DNA of 64,000 bases, from positions 3,720,001 through 3,784,000 of the forward strand of contig NZ_CP017774.1 in the NCBI RefSeq assembly GCF_001857965.1, read 5' to 3'. This document shows, in pieces, positions 43,502-53,170 of the stretch. A program made the translations under genes and the position numbers. Positions within the stretch are counted from its first letter, which is position 1, and every line of letters starts with the position of its first letter. The DNA is from Flavobacterium commune. GTDB lineage: Bacteria; Bacteroidota; Bacteroidia; Flavobacteriales; Flavobacteriaceae. The notes below the pieces were generated by a model, which was not told the origin of the DNA, searched no databases, and saw only the letters and a program-made list of their open reading frames with translations.

Positions 43502-46500
43502 TTATTTCTTATAATACTTTCTGTATTTTGGATAAGTAATCGCTCCTATTAAAGCAATTCCTCCCATTGAATAGTAAATCCAGTTGAGCGAATGCGCTTC
43601 TCCACTTGCGTAAGAATGCAATCCTACTAAGTGGAAATTCACTCCATAATAGGTAAACAAAATCGAAATAAAAGCAAACATACTCATCAGATTGAAAATC
43701 CATTTTCCTCTTAAACTAGGAACAAAACGAGCGTGAATTACAAAAGCATAGACCATAATACTAATTAATGCCCAGGTTTCTTTTGGATCCCAACCCCAGT
43801 AACGTCCCCAACTTTCATTAGCCCATTGTCCACCAAGGAAGTTTCCAATAGTCAACATAATTAATCCTATGGTTAATGCCATTTCGTTAATATAACTAAT
43901 CTCCTTGATGTTCAAATCCATCTTAACTTTGTTCTTTTCGTTGGTAAAAAAGATTAACAACAACGAGACAAATCCTAAAATCATTCCCAGTGCAAACGGT
44001 CCATAACTGGCCACAATTACCGCAACGTGAATCATTAACCAATACGAATTCAGCACCGGTTGCAGATTAGCAATTTCCGGGTCAATCCAGTTCATATAAG
44101 CAGCCATTAAAATCATAGCGGTCACAAAGGCAGAGGAAGCCACGGTTAATTTTGATTTAATGTCAAAAGCCAAACCAAAGAACATGGTTGCCCAGGAAAC
44201 ATATACAATCGACTCGTAAGCATTACTCCAAGGCGCATGACCTGAAATGTACCAACGCGCAATTAATCCTGCGGTATGTAATGCAAACAACAATCCAATG
44301 AAAATATGCATACCATTTACCAAATAATTCAATGCTTTTCTTTCCTTAAATATTTTTAAAATGGTGAATAAAAGCATCAAAATTGCCGCTGATAAATACC
44401 AATACGGTAATTTTTGAAAAACATCGTATTTGTTATATAAAATTTCTAAAGTGACTTTGTCTTCCGAAGGCAATACTTTTTCTCCAAATTTCTTTTGGAA
44501 TCCATGTAAACTTTCTAATAATTCATCCGAATTTTTATAATCTCCTGAAACAGCAGCATTGGTTAAAGAACCAAAATACAATGGCAAAACACTTTTGGTG
44601 TATGTAGAATCCATACCTTTCAAGCCTGCTGTTGAAAGTTCATTAATAGAAATCCATTTATTATTCGGGTCATTCGGAATTGGAAAAATTTTCAAAATAG
44701 TCCCGCTCAATGCCGATTCCATTAAGTTCACTTTCTTATCTGTTTCCACAAAATCTTTTTCAAACTGATTCGGATTTGCTGCCTTATAAGCCGCTTCCAA
44801 ATAAGGGGATAATTTATAATTTCCCTGTCCGTCAAAAAAAGCAATAAAAGGCGCATATTTTGCTTTAGCATCAATACCAATAATTTTTCGAATACTGTCA
44901 TTGCCACTTTTAATGTAAATCAAAGGAACTTCAATCCATAATTGCGCATATTGTGACATCGACAAAAATACCTGATCAGAGTTCATGCCTTTGTATTCGT
45001 TAGCATGACTTACTTTTCGCAACAATTCAGATGAAAAAGTATTAATCGGTTTCATTCTTCCACCTGCATCCTGAATAATCAATCGACCAAATTGAGCCGC
45101 GTGTTTTTCAGAAACCTTGTATTTTGTGATTAAGGAATCCAGTTGTTTTTCAGTTGGAGCCACTCGCACAGGCATTTTTCCAGCTTTTGCAGGTTCGGTA
45201 TGTGCGTGATTGTGTTCCTGCTCTGTATGATCGTGATTGTGGTCGTGTCCTTCATGGTCATGATCGTGATCCTGCATTTGGGCAAAACCATTAAAACTTA
45301 AGAACAAAACTAAAATCGGAATCAATTTTTCTTTTTTCTCCTTAACCACTTCTAATTTTCGTTTCAAATCAGCAAAACGGGAATGTTTAGTAAACATAAT
45401 TGCCATTAACGAAAAGAACAAAAGGAAATAACCCGCATAAGTAATATTAGTTCCCCAGAAATCGTGGTTTACCGAAAGTACCGTTCCTTTTTCATCCGGG
45501 TCAAAAGAAGACTGGAAAAAACGATAGCCTTTATGGTCTAAAACATGATTCATATAAATTTGGGCATCAAATGGTTTTTCTGCCGAATCCAAAACCGTTA
45601 CCTTACTTTCAAAAGAAGAATAACTTTTCTCCGTTCCCGGGTATTTTTGAGCAATAAAATCGTTCAATTTAATTTTAAAAGGCAAAATATAAGCCTTACT
45701 TCCGTAGAATAATGAATATTCAATATTCCCAATTTTCACTGTTTTAGGCTCACCCTGTTTTCCTTTTGAACCTAAAACTGTTACTTCTTTTTCCTGTCCT
45801 TCGGCTTTAACAGTCAAGACCAAAGCATCTTCATGAGTTTTAGCTTTAAAATCATTATTGGATTCGTAGTCAATCACACCTCTTACAGCAGGATCCGGAA
45901 AAACAATTCGAATATCGCCTATGCTGTACAACGAACGCATCATTAGCGGCTGTACTTTATCCTTAGCAACTCCTCCTTGCAACTTATCAGCCATACGCAT
46001 AAAGTTTCCTTCAAAAGGCGTTTGAATTGTATAATTCTCACCGTCAAAGTTAATATTGATAGCTCCATCAGTAGGTTTGTTCAAAGCAAAAAGCACATTG
46101 TGAATATTTTGTACTTCGCCTTCTTTCAGGAAATGTTCCTCACGTCCGCCCGAACCGGCTTCGACTAATTTCATGTACAAAGTTCCGTTGGCATCAGGTT
46201 TCACATATTCTTTTGCTCCCATGATGAAGTTTTTGTATTTTACTTCAAATGGCGTATCGGCGAATTGCCCTGCTACAGCAAAATCATTATTGGTAACCGG
46301 TGATAACAAAACAGACTTTTCAAAAACACGACGTTTCATTTCGCCTTTGTACTCACCATCGACAAAAACAGTTAGAAATGTTTTGTCCGAATAAAACTGG
46401 TTTTCGGTAGCATTTTCACGAATAGGCATCATACCTTCATAGCTGATGTAACGAGTAATAAAAGCGCCTAAAAGAATAAATATAAAAGCCAAATGCAGCA

Positions 46501-46741
46501 ATAAAGTAGCCCATTTTTCCTTTTTTAACAACTGATACCGTTTGATGTTTCCAATGAAATTAATCATAAAAAACACCATAATCCCTTCAAACCACCAGGT
46601 GTTATAAACCCAAATTCGGGCTGTATCGGTATTGTATTTACTTTCGATGAAAGTTCCTGCTGCCATTGCTACTGCAAAAGCCAGAAAAAGAAAAGCCATT
46701 AAGCGGGTAGAAAATAAAAAAGCGTATATTTTTTTATCCAT
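43502..46741 (-). CDS. ccsBA: fused cytochrome c biogenesis protein CcsBA (system II)
   Basis: The 1079-residue inner-membrane protein joins a ResB/CcsB part (N-terminal membrane helices, then a large periplasmic region with NHVLDHKGYRFFQSSFDPDE) to a CcsA part (C-terminal helices). The CcsA heme-handling motif WANESWGRYWGWDPKETWAL is near residue 1000. The protein exports heme and attaches it to apocytochromes c. A histidine- and aspartate-rich segment at about 489-520 (residues like DHDHDHEGHDHNHDH) lies in the linker, after a signal-like hydrophobic helix. It stands alone in the window. Confidence 0.95.
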   Translation of the reverse strand: MDKKIYAFLFSTRLMAFLFLAFAVAMAAGTFIESKYNTDTARIWVYNTWWFEGIMVFFMINFIGNIKRYQLLKKEKWATLLLHLAFIFILLGAFITRYISYEGMMPIRENATENQFYSDKTFLTVFVDGEYKGEMKRRVFEKSVLLSPVTNNDFAVAGQFADTPFEVKYKNFIMGAKEYVKPDANGTLYMKLVEAGSGGREEHFLKEGEVQNIHNVLFALNKPTDGAININFDGENYTIQTPFEGNFMRMADKLQGGVAKDKVQPLMMRSLYSIGDIRIVFPDPAVRGVIDYESNNDFKAKTHEDALVLTVKAEGQEKEVTVLGSKGKQGEPKTVKIGNIEYSLFYGSKAYILPFKIKLNDFIAQKYPGTEKSYSSFESKVTVLDSAEKPFDAQIYMNHVLDHKGYRFFQSSFDPDEKGTVLSVNHDFWGTNITYAGYFLLFFSLMAIMFTKHSRFADLKRKLEVVKEKKEKLIPILVLFLSFNGFAQMQDHDHDHEGHDHNHDHTEQEHNHAHTEPAKAGKMPVRVAPTEKQLDSLITKYKVSEKHAAQFGRLIIQDAGGRMKPINTFSSELLRKVSHANEYKGMNSDQVFLSMSQYAQLWIEVPLIYIKSGNDSIRKIIGIDAKAKYAPFIAFFDGQGNYKLSPYLEAAYKAANPNQFEKDFVETDKKVNLMESALSGTILKIFPIPNDPNNKWISINELSTAGLKGMDSTYTKSVLPLYFGSLTNAAVSGDYKNSDELLESLHGFQKKFGEKVLPSEDKVTLEILYNKYDVFQKLPYWYLSAAILMLLFTILKIFKERKALNYLVNGMHIFIGLLFALHTAGLIARWYISGHAPWSNAYESIVYVSWATMFFGLAFDIKSKLTVASSAFVTAMILMAAYMNWIDPEIANLQPVLNSYWLMIHVAVIVASYGPFALGMILGFVSLLLIFFTNEKNKVKMDLNIKEISYINEMALTIGLIMLTIGNFLGGQWANESWGRYWGWDPKETWALISIMVYAFVIHARFVPSLRGKWIFNLMSMFAFISILFTYYGVNFHLVGLHSYASGEAHSLNWIYYSMGGIALIGAITYPKYRKYYKK

Positions 46742-46772
46742 TTGTAAGGAATTGTGTTTTGTAAAAGTGCCA

Positions 46773-46780
46773 CAAAAGTA
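46773..46780 (-). promoter_or_regulatory. promoter -7 box of ccsBA
   Basis: TACTTTTG on the minus strand, 31 bases before the start codon at 46741. Confidence 0.5.
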
Positions 46781-46999
46781 CTTAAAAATGTTGAGTTCTA
46801 AAGTCGGGCAATTGTTAATTAAAATCCAAAATTAAAACTCAAAAAATTGGTTTTCACCAGCCTTTTTAAAAGACTATTCCTTGGTAAATCAGTCCGATTG
46901 GGTACAATTTTATCTGTTAACAATTGTTATAAGCTTACACAGTACGGCTTCTTATAATTTACCGCAAAGTTCGAAAGGCTTTTTTTTTGATAATTGAAA

Positions 47000-47041
47000 A
47001 AAAACGCAAAGTTCGCAGCACTTTGCAAACTTTGCGTTTTT
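47000..47041 (-). terminator. hairpin after the alpha/beta hydrolase gene
   Basis: AAAAACGCAAAGTT at 47000-47013 pairs with AAACTTTGCGTTTTT at 47027-47041. It lies in the 372-base gap 46742-47113, which otherwise holds the ccsBA promoter and no gene. Confidence 0.75.
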
Positions 47042-47113
47042 ATTTAAACTTCTACGTAAAATTATCTGAACGCGTTTTTCAAATAAACCTTATGATTTGT
47101 TTTTTACTTAAAC

Positions 47114-48160
47114 TTATTTCAAATTCTCATTGAAAAACTGCTCTAATTTATCAAACGGAATCACATCTACTTTATCATACAAATCAACATGAACTGCATT
47201 TGGAATAATTAGTAGTTCTTTTGGCTCATTTGCTACTTTAAAAATGTCTTCGCTAAAATATCTTGAATGTGCATTTTCGCCTACAATCAAAAGCATCGGT
47301 CTTGGCGAAATTTCTTTTACATAACTTAAAATAGGCATATTCATAAATGAAATCGCATTTGTAATTAACCAAGCTCCATTTGAATTTACAGAATTCGGAT
47401 GAAAACCACGAGGAGTTCTGTAATAGTCAAAATATTCTTTTACAAATTGAGGTTCATCACCATTCAAGGTTTCTGGTAAATTTCTTGTACCGTAGGCTGG
47501 TTTTACGTTTTCGGCATCTTTCCAACGTTGCTCACCCAATCCTTCCAATGTTTTTGTGCGCTGTTCTAATGTTACCGAATCATTATACCCTTTTGACATT
47601 ACTCTGGTCATATCATACAAACTTGTCGTAGCAACGGCTTTCACTCTTTTGTCAATAGCTGTTGCATTTAAAGCAAAACCGCCAAAACCACAAATTCCGA
47701 TGATTCCGATTTTGTTTCTGTCCACATTTTTCTGTAATCCCAAAAAATCGACCGCAGCACTAAAATCTTCGGTATTGATGTCTGGTGAAGCTACATTTCT
47801 TGGTTCGCCGCTACTTTCTCCTGTATAAGATGGATCGAAAGCCAATGCTATAAAACCACGTTCTGCCATTTGGTTAGCATACAATCCGGACGATTGCTGC
47901 TTCACTGCTCCAAAAGCTCCGCTGATAACAAGTGCTGCTAATTTTTGGTTTTCTGCATTTTTAGGAAGGTATAAATCTCCACTTAAGATAATGCCGTAAC
48001 GGTTTTTGAATGATACTTTTTGACGGCTTACTTTATCACTTAATTGAAAAGTATAATGTTCTTTTGATGTATTCATTTTTTCTGAAATTGATTTTACTTT
48101 TTGTGCAAATAATTGTCCTGCTACCAGAAACAGTATTGCGGTTGCGAATGCTTTTTTCAT
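47114..48160 (-). CDS. exported alpha/beta hydrolase, dienelactone hydrolase-like
   Basis: The 348-residue protein has a signal peptide (1-20, ending LFAQ) and an alpha/beta hydrolase fold. The nucleophile elbow GICGFGGFA puts a cysteine (C157) where most hydrolases have serine, as in dienelactone hydrolases. The oxyanion-side segment is VISGAFGAVKQQSSG, and the histidine lies in IPNAVHVDLYD. The substrate is unknown. It is the last gene of a same-strand group with SDR, lipoprotein, acetyltransferase and AraC genes, a set often seen together on exchangeable stretches. Confidence 0.88.
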   Translation of the reverse strand: MKKAFATAILFLVAGQLFAQKVKSISEKMNTSKEHYTFQLSDKVSRQKVSFKNRYGIILSGDLYLPKNAENQKLAALVISGAFGAVKQQSSGLYANQMAERGFIALAFDPSYTGESSGEPRNVASPDINTEDFSAAVDFLGLQKNVDRNKIGIIGICGFGGFALNATAIDKRVKAVATTSLYDMTRVMSKGYNDSVTLEQRTKTLEGLGEQRWKDAENVKPAYGTRNLPETLNGDEPQFVKEYFDYYRTPRGFHPNSVNSNGAWLITNAISFMNMPILSYVKEISPRPMLLIVGENAHSRYFSEDIFKVANEPKELLIIPNAVHVDLYDKVDVIPFDKLEQFFNENLK

Positions 48161-48252
48161 TTTATTTTGCTTTTTTAATTAAACACTACTTATCGATTAC
48201 CGTTTCGTTCTAATTCACCATATCTTTTTTAATATTTAGAACGAAGAATCAA

Positions 48253-48999
48253 TTAAAGCTCCTGCGCTGTTGGACGAAATATGATTTCATTAATATCTAC
48301 ATCTTCAGGTTGGCTGATTGCGAAAGCAACTACACGTGCAAAACTGTCCGGACTAATCCCTACTTCTCCCACATAATCTTTGTTAGCTTGCTGAATGTCT
48401 GCTTCGGTAATATGTTCGAGCAACTCTGTTTTAACAGCACCTGGACACACAATCGTTGTACGTATATTATACTGCTTGACCTCCATACGCAAACCTTCCG
48501 TCAATGCCCGAACGGCATATTTTGTAGCAGAATAGACTGCAGAACCGTTAAATATTTTATGACCTGCAACAGAAGAAGTGTTGATAATCTGACCTGACTT
48601 TTGCTCTTTCATATAAGGGAGAACTGCGGCAATTCCATTAAGTACACCTTTTATGTTAACATCTATCATCGTATTCCACTCGGCAACATTAATTCGGTCC
48701 ATTGGGGACAAAGGCATTATACCTGCATTGTTAATTATGACATCTACACGTCCAAATTGTTGAACAGCCGTATCAACCATTTTTTTTACCTGCTCCAAAT
48801 TTGTTACATCCACTGAAATAGCAAGAGATTTCCCTCCAACTTCCTGAATATCTTTTGCCAGCTTTTCAATTTTATTGAATCTTCTTGCGCCAAGTACCAC
48901 AGTTGCTCCAAGTTCTGCCAAATGCTTCGCTGCAGCTTCACCAAGACCACTGCTTGCTCCTGTTATTACAACTACTTTGTTTTTGATGTTATTTTCCAT
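48253..48999 (-). CDS. short-chain dehydrogenase/reductase (SDR)
   Basis: The 248-residue enzyme has TGASSGLG near residue 14, NNAGIMPLSP, the catalytic serine in INTSSVAGH and YSATKYAV with Tyr and Lys. Length and motifs match the YdfG-like branch of classical NADP-dependent SDRs, which act on small alcohols and beta-hydroxy acids. Its place between a lipoprotein and a hydrolase on the same strand suggests co-transcription, but the role is open. Confidence 0.93.
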   Translation of the reverse strand: MENNIKNKVVVITGASSGLGEAAAKHLAELGATVVLGARRFNKIEKLAKDIQEVGGKSLAISVDVTNLEQVKKMVDTAVQQFGRVDVIINNAGIMPLSPMDRINVAEWNTMIDVNIKGVLNGIAAVLPYMKEQKSGQIINTSSVAGHKIFNGSAVYSATKYAVRALTEGLRMEVKQYNIRTTIVCPGAVKTELLEHITEADIQQANKDYVGEVGISPDSFARVVAFAISQPEDVDINEIIFRPTAQEL

Positions 49000-49035
49000 A
49001 TTTATTTTTTAATTACTTTTCGTTTCGTTAAGTTT

Positions 49036-49578
49036 TTAATTATTTTCAAATTTTACGACCACATTCCCGTTACCCAATGCAGTAGCAAGTCCGGTAGGAT
49101 TATCAACATATCCAAGTTTTGTATAGCTGTATGCCGTGTTGAAACTTTTATAAAAAAGCACCAACACATTATTTCCATAAAGTGTTAAATCACCTACTTT
49201 TATATCACCACCAACCGAAGCATTTGTTGGAAGTGGACTAGAAAAATTATAGTATTTTTCATTTCCATTTAGTTCGATCATGTTTATGGTAAGCGGAAGC
49301 CTTGCCTTAAATTCATTTGCACTCGCATTATCATACAATGTTGCTGTAAAAATTGCGGTTCCGATTCTAATTTTAATTTTAATTGTTGAAAGGTTAGTGT
49401 TTTCACCACCAGTTGTATCGTTCCCATTGTTTTGTGATGGCATTGGCACATTATTTTCAGTTGTGTTATTTTCATCGTTTTGGGCTGATGATGCTGCATC
49501 ATCATTACTGCAACTTGCGGTACAAAAAGAAAAAGCGAAAAGAACAACGATAACAGTTATTAAAGATTTCAGTTTCAT
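49036..49578 (-). CDS. lipoprotein with cyclophilin-like fold domain
   Basis: The 180-residue protein begins with a signal peptide ending in SFCTASC, giving a lipidated cysteine at about residue 23. A low-complexity linker rich in Asn, Asp and Thr follows (about 25-65). The remaining part (KIKIRIGTAIFTATLYDNASANEFKARLPLTINM) matches the cyclophilin-like fold family, in which such a beta-barrel is found without the isomerase active site. It is probably at the outer membrane. Downstream on the same strand is the SDR gene, after 36 bases. Confidence 0.82.
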   Translation of the reverse strand: MKLKSLITVIVVLFAFSFCTASCSNDDAASSAQNDENNTTENNVPMPSQNNGNDTTGGENTNLSTIKIKIRIGTAIFTATLYDNASANEFKARLPLTINMIELNGNEKYYNFSSPLPTNASVGGDIKVGDLTLYGNNVLVLFYKSFNTAYSYTKLGYVDNPTGLATALGNGNVVVKFENN

Positions 49579-49589
49579 AATTATCTATT

Positions 49590-50156
49590 TTAAGGTTTAA
49601 TATTTTTAATAAATTTTGCTGGAATGCCACCAACTATAGTATTATCGGGAACATCTTCAGAGACAACAGCTCCCGCTGCTACAACGGCATTTTCGCCAAT
49701 CGTTACACCTGATAAAATGGTCGAATTAGCACCAATCCAAGCATTTTTTTTAATATAAATGGGTTTTGGAATTAGAGAATGGCGGTCTTCAATTGAGGTT
49801 GGATGTCCTTCGGTTAGCAAACTTACTTTCGGTGCTATCAACACATTATCTTCTATGGTAATTCCGCCCAAATCCAGAAAAACGGAATCAAAATTTATAA
49901 ATACATTTTTACCAATTTTGGTGTGCTTTCCGTAATTGATATGCAATGGTGTAAATACGGTTACACTTTCGTCAATTTCAGTCTCTGTTATTTGGCTTAA
50001 AAATTTTCTGATTTCAACCGGATTGGATGCGTTATTCATCTTAACCAATAATTTCTTGGTAACAAAAGAAGCTTCCCGCATTTTATAGGCTTCATTATCG
50101 GTTGGCGAAATAATTTCTCCATTTTTTAATCGCTCAAATATTGTTTTTGCTTGCAT
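49590..50156 (-). CDS. sugar/maltose O-acetyltransferase-like hexapeptide-repeat enzyme
   Basis: The 188-residue enzyme transfers an acetyl group from acetyl-CoA. The N-terminal mac domain is about 1-55; left-handed beta-helix repeats (about 75-185) include [31 protein letters not shown]. The catalytic histidine is expected in LTEGHPT. The ending [24 protein letters not shown] is the standard C-terminal repeat. The lipoprotein start lies 11 bases after its stop codon. The target sugar is unknown. Confidence 0.92.
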   Translation of the reverse strand: MQAKTIFERLKNGEIISPTDNEAYKMREASFVTKKLLVKMNNASNPVEIRKFLSQITETEIDESVTVFTPLHINYGKHTKIGKNVFINFDSVFLDLGGITIEDNVLIAPKVSLLTEGHPTSIEDRHSLIPKPIYIKKNAWIGANSTILSGVTIGENAVVAAGAVVSEDVPDNTIVGGIPAKFIKNIKP

Positions 50157-50190
50157 GTCTGTTAAGATTTACAATGCAAAGTTAAAGACA

Positions 50191-50220
50191 AAGCCTCGCA
50201 GTGACTTTACTGCGAGGCTC
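50191..50220 (-). terminator. terminator after the AraC gene
   Basis: AGCCTCGCAGT at 50192-50202 pairs with ACTGCGAGGCT at 50209-50219. On the minus strand it is followed by a short TTTG-rich tail. Confidence 0.8.
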
Positions 50221-50246
50221 AAAGAATCTTTCTGAAAAGCTCAATA

Positions 50247-51074
50247 TCAAACTTCCGTAGGCGAAATTCCATATTGTTTTTTAAAGGCTGTAGAAAAATG
50301 CGACGGATTTTTAAAACCCACTTCCACATACACATCCTGCACTTTTTTACCTTCTTCTTTTAGTTTAAAATAGGCCACTTCAAGACGTTTTTTGATTAGC
50401 CATTTTTGCGGAGTAAGATTGCTTATTTTCTTAAAATCTCTTTTAAAGGTTGCTAAACTTCTTCCCGTGAAGGATGCAATTTGTTCCATTGTTAGTTCGT
50501 CCTGATAATTTTCATTTAGAAATTCCAAAATATCTACTTTCCATGGTTCGGCAAAATCAAAAAGGATTGGATATAATAACTCGTTACTGTTTAACAAGGC
50601 GTAAATTCCTTCTAACAATTTCAAATGCGTTATGCCCTCGGTTGGTTTTACATTGCTATCAAAATAAGGATTCAGTGATTGAAACAAACTTTCTATTGCA
50701 GGAGTTTGCTTTAGTTTGAAAACATTTTCATCTGTAAGAACAATATTCTTCGGGATTTCAGCCTTATCCATTTTACTGTAGAACTCACGTAAAACATTCC
50801 TTTTAAAAGTCAACGAAATGCCTTTGTACAACTCTTCGCCCTTGCTGTTTTTGTACATTTTCAAACGATGATCTCTTCTGACAAAAGCACATTCACCAGA
50901 CTGAAGAACTATTTTTTCATTTCGGTCTTCAATCACTTGCTCACCCGAGTACAAATACACCAATACGTGTTCCGGAGTCGCATGAATACATTTTTCGCTA
51001 TAATCGGAGTAGCAAGACAAAAATATACCTGAATAACCTATGGTTTTCAACTTATCTGTTTCTTCTGGAGTCAT
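50247..51074 (-). CDS. AraC family regulator with ExsA-like N-terminal domain
   Basis: The 275-residue protein has an N-terminal sensor domain (about 20-150) of the ExsA-like type and two C-terminal helix-turn-helices (LTMEQIASFTGRSLATFKRDFKK and KVQDVYVEVGFKNPSHFSTAFKKQYG). It stands at the head of a same-strand group with acetyltransferase, lipoprotein, SDR and hydrolase, which it may control, although a hairpin separates it from them. No sensor ligand can be named. Confidence 0.9.
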   Translation of the reverse strand: MTPEETDKLKTIGYSGIFLSCYSDYSEKCIHATPEHVLVYLYSGEQVIEDRNEKIVLQSGECAFVRRDHRLKMYKNSKGEELYKGISLTFKRNVLREFYSKMDKAEIPKNIVLTDENVFKLKQTPAIESLFQSLNPYFDSNVKPTEGITHLKLLEGIYALLNSNELLYPILFDFAEPWKVDILEFLNENYQDELTMEQIASFTGRSLATFKRDFKKISNLTPQKWLIKKRLEVAYFKLKEEGKKVQDVYVEVGFKNPSHFSTAFKKQYGISPTEV

Positions 51075-51287
51075 ATTTTACTGTTTTGATAAAGATTATA
51101 ATCTAACAAAATTAAGGATTAAGTTTTGGCTAAACTTTATTTAAAAGCTCATTATTTATTGCTCAGAAGCTCATCTTAAATAAAACAGCTGGTTTTAATT
51201 TCCAAGGTTTTAATAGTATCAAGCTTTAAAAATATCTAAACAATCAGTATCATTCCTTCATAACTGATTCTAAATTCATTTTTAAAA

Positions 51288-51560
51288 TTAACAGGATTGC
51301 TTTTTCTTTACCCCAATTACTACTCTATAAATTAAAAAGACAATGAAAATGATATTAATCAAATACCATAAATGTAAACTAACGTAATTTACTTTTTGCG
51401 AGAAAGTCATACTTTCTAAACTCCAATATTCTCCTTTGCTTTCCTCATAAAAATCGTCGTATCCCATTAACATCAACCCTAGAAAAATATAGACAAACAA
51501 ATCAAAGACAATTAATCCTATTCCGATTAGCACGTTTTTTAATATAAATAGGTTTTTCAT
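51288..51560 (-). CDS. small membrane protein of unknown function
   Basis: The 90-residue product starts at 51560 (MKNLFILKNVLIGIG) and has two hydrophobic segments (about 8-30 and 62-82) with an acidic loop YDDFYEESKGEYWSLESM between. A longer frame starting at 51605 adds a hydrophilic extension and is less likely. I do not recognise the family. It borders a direct repeat (51551-51640) that recurs on the far side of the insertion sequence, as cassette-like orphan genes often do. Confidence 0.6.
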   Translation of the reverse strand: MKNLFILKNVLIGIGLIVFDLFVYIFLGLMLMGYDDFYEESKGEYWSLESMTFSQKVNYVSLHLWYLINIIFIVFLIYRVVIGVKKKQSC

Positions 51561-51640
51561 TACTCTAAAGTTTGTTTTGAAAATCTTTACAGGCACAGAA
51601 TACAATTCTATGCTAACGATTGTGGTAAATAAACACAGTC
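51551..51640 (+). repeat. direct repeat flanking the insertion sequence, left copy
   Basis: The stretch TTTGTTTTGAAAATCTTT, then a GGCACAGAAT segment, then GCTAACGATTGTGGTAAAT, recurs at 53171-53260 with few differences. In the right copy CTGCGCT and AGCGCAG form a palindrome; in the left copy it has decayed. The insertion sequence lies between the two copies. Confidence 0.75.
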
Positions 51641-51698
51641 AATTTATTTAAATTTTGTAAAATCTCTTTTGAAATTTCGATATGGGCACGAGCAAGAT

Positions 51699-53157
51699 GC
51701 TCGCGCTCAATGTCATTAAGTTAAGAGTTTTTTGCTGAATTAGCAAGTGTTTTTAATTGTTTTTTAATACTATTTTTCGTATTTTTATTATCAAATAATA
51801 ACACCTGAATTTTGAAAAAAAACGAGTACTTTTATCTTCAATAAAATTAAAAATGAAATTTTTTCAGAAGAGTTTAAGTCGCATTTTAGAATATCTGATA
51901 AGTATTTCATTAGAAACAGAAAGCAACATTTTCCAATCATTTTACTCTTTATGTTAAACCTTCTGAGAAAAAGTTTATCACTTGAAATCGAAAATTTTGT
52001 TTCGTTTTTTAAACAGCAGTCTTTTCCTAAATTTACCAAAAGTGCCTTTGTTCAAGCTAGAAGAAAAATTAAACCTGAAGTTTTTAAACACTTGTCTTCT
52101 ATGCTATTGGAAGAGTTTTATACCGATAACGATGATGCAATACATCTATGGAAAGGTTTTCGACTATTAGCGGTTGATAGCACCCGAATTACCTTGCCCA
52201 TAACAACAGAACTAAAAGCGATATACGGCGTTACTAAAAATCAAACAGATTCGCATATTGTACAAGCTCGTTGTTCCGTTTTATTTGATGTTTTAAATAA
52301 ATATGTTTTAGATGGAGTTTTGGCTACTCCAGAAATTGGCGAAAGAGATTTAGCCCTTGTGCATCTACATTGTTGCAATCCAAAAGATTTACTCATTTAT
52401 GATAGGGGTTATCCTTCATACAATTTTATACACCAACATATTGAAAAGAATATCAACTTTTTAATGCGTGTAAAAACTACTTTTAGCCAAACGGTAATGG
52501 ATTTTGTTGAAAGTAAAAAAGCGTCACAAATAGTAGAAATTTTTCCGGGCAAAAACACAAAACTCTCCGATAAACCTTATGGTAAAAACACTCCAATTGA
52601 AGTACGATTGGTTCGTGTAGAATTACCTAATGATAAAGTTGAAATCCTTATTACTTCATTGTTAGACTCTCAAGAATTTCCTTCAAATCTCTTTAAAAAA
52701 TTGTACGCCAAACGATGGAAAATCGAAACGTTTTACGACGAACTAAAGAATAAATTAAAAATTGAACACTTTTCGGGTTATTCGAATCAAACCATACAAC
52801 AAGATTTTTATGCCGCTTTATTTATTAGTAATGTACAAACTTTGATTGTGAGTGAATTAGAAGATGAAATCAATGAGAAAAGCACTAAAATATACACTTA
52901 TAAAGTAAACAATAACTTATCCTATGGTTTTTTAAAAAATCGAATTGTTGAGCTTTTTTTAAATCAAGATTCGTGTCAAGAAACTATATTAGATGAATTA
53001 AAAGAATTATTCAAATCACATCTCGTTCCAATAAGACCAAATCGGTCATTTGAGAGAAAATCAGGTAAATACAGATCTAGAATAAAACCTAAAACAACTA
53101 AGAATCAAAAGGATACTATTTGATTTCGGCTTAACTTAATGACATTGCGCTCGCGCT
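51699..53157 (+). mobile_element. IS4-family insertion sequence
   Basis: The 18-base inverted repeat CAATGTCATTAAGTTAAG at 51708-51725 is repeated inverted at 53130-53147. The 9-base sequence GCTCGCGCT flanks it on both sides (51699-51707 and 53149-53157, the right copy one base off the repeat end) as a probable target duplication. The element is about 1.44 kb. It sits in a G+C-rich palindromic stretch (GAGCAAGATGCTC on the left). Apart from the transposase it contains no other gene. The stretch 51606-51698 holds only the direct repeat and the palindrome. Confidence 0.88.
51951..53123 (+). CDS. IS4-type DDE transposase, start codon uncertain
   Basis: At least 390 residues are encoded. D1 lies in LLAVDSTRITLP, D2 in LLIYDRGYPSYNF and the Y-x3-R-x-x-E-x6-K signature with the catalytic Glu in YAKRWKIETFYDELK. 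In-frame sequence upstream of the ATG at 51951 stays open back to 51816 and reads YFIRNRKQHFPIILLF just before it, as expected for the family N-terminus, but offers no ATG. Either a rare start codon near 51816-51846 is used or this copy has lost its start. An ATG at 51853 lies in another frame. Confidence 0.85.
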   Translation: MLNLLRKSLSLEIENFVSFFKQQSFPKFTKSAFVQARRKIKPEVFKHLSSMLLEEFYTDNDDAIHLWKGFRLLAVDSTRITLPITTELKAIYGVTKNQTDSHIVQARCSVLFDVLNKYVLDGVLATPEIGERDLALVHLHCCNPKDLLIYDRGYPSYNFIHQHIEKNINFLMRVKTTFSQTVMDFVESKKASQIVEIFPGKNTKLSDKPYGKNTPIEVRLVRVELPNDKVEILITSLLDSQEFPSNLFKKLYAKRWKIETFYDELKNKLKIEHFSGYSNQTIQQDFYAALFISNVQTLIVSELEDEINEKSTKIYTYKVNNNLSYGFLKNRIVELFLNQDSCQETILDELKELFKSHLVPIRPNRSFERKSGKYRSRIKPKTTKNQKDTI

Positions 53158-53170
53158 AGCTGGGGGAATA

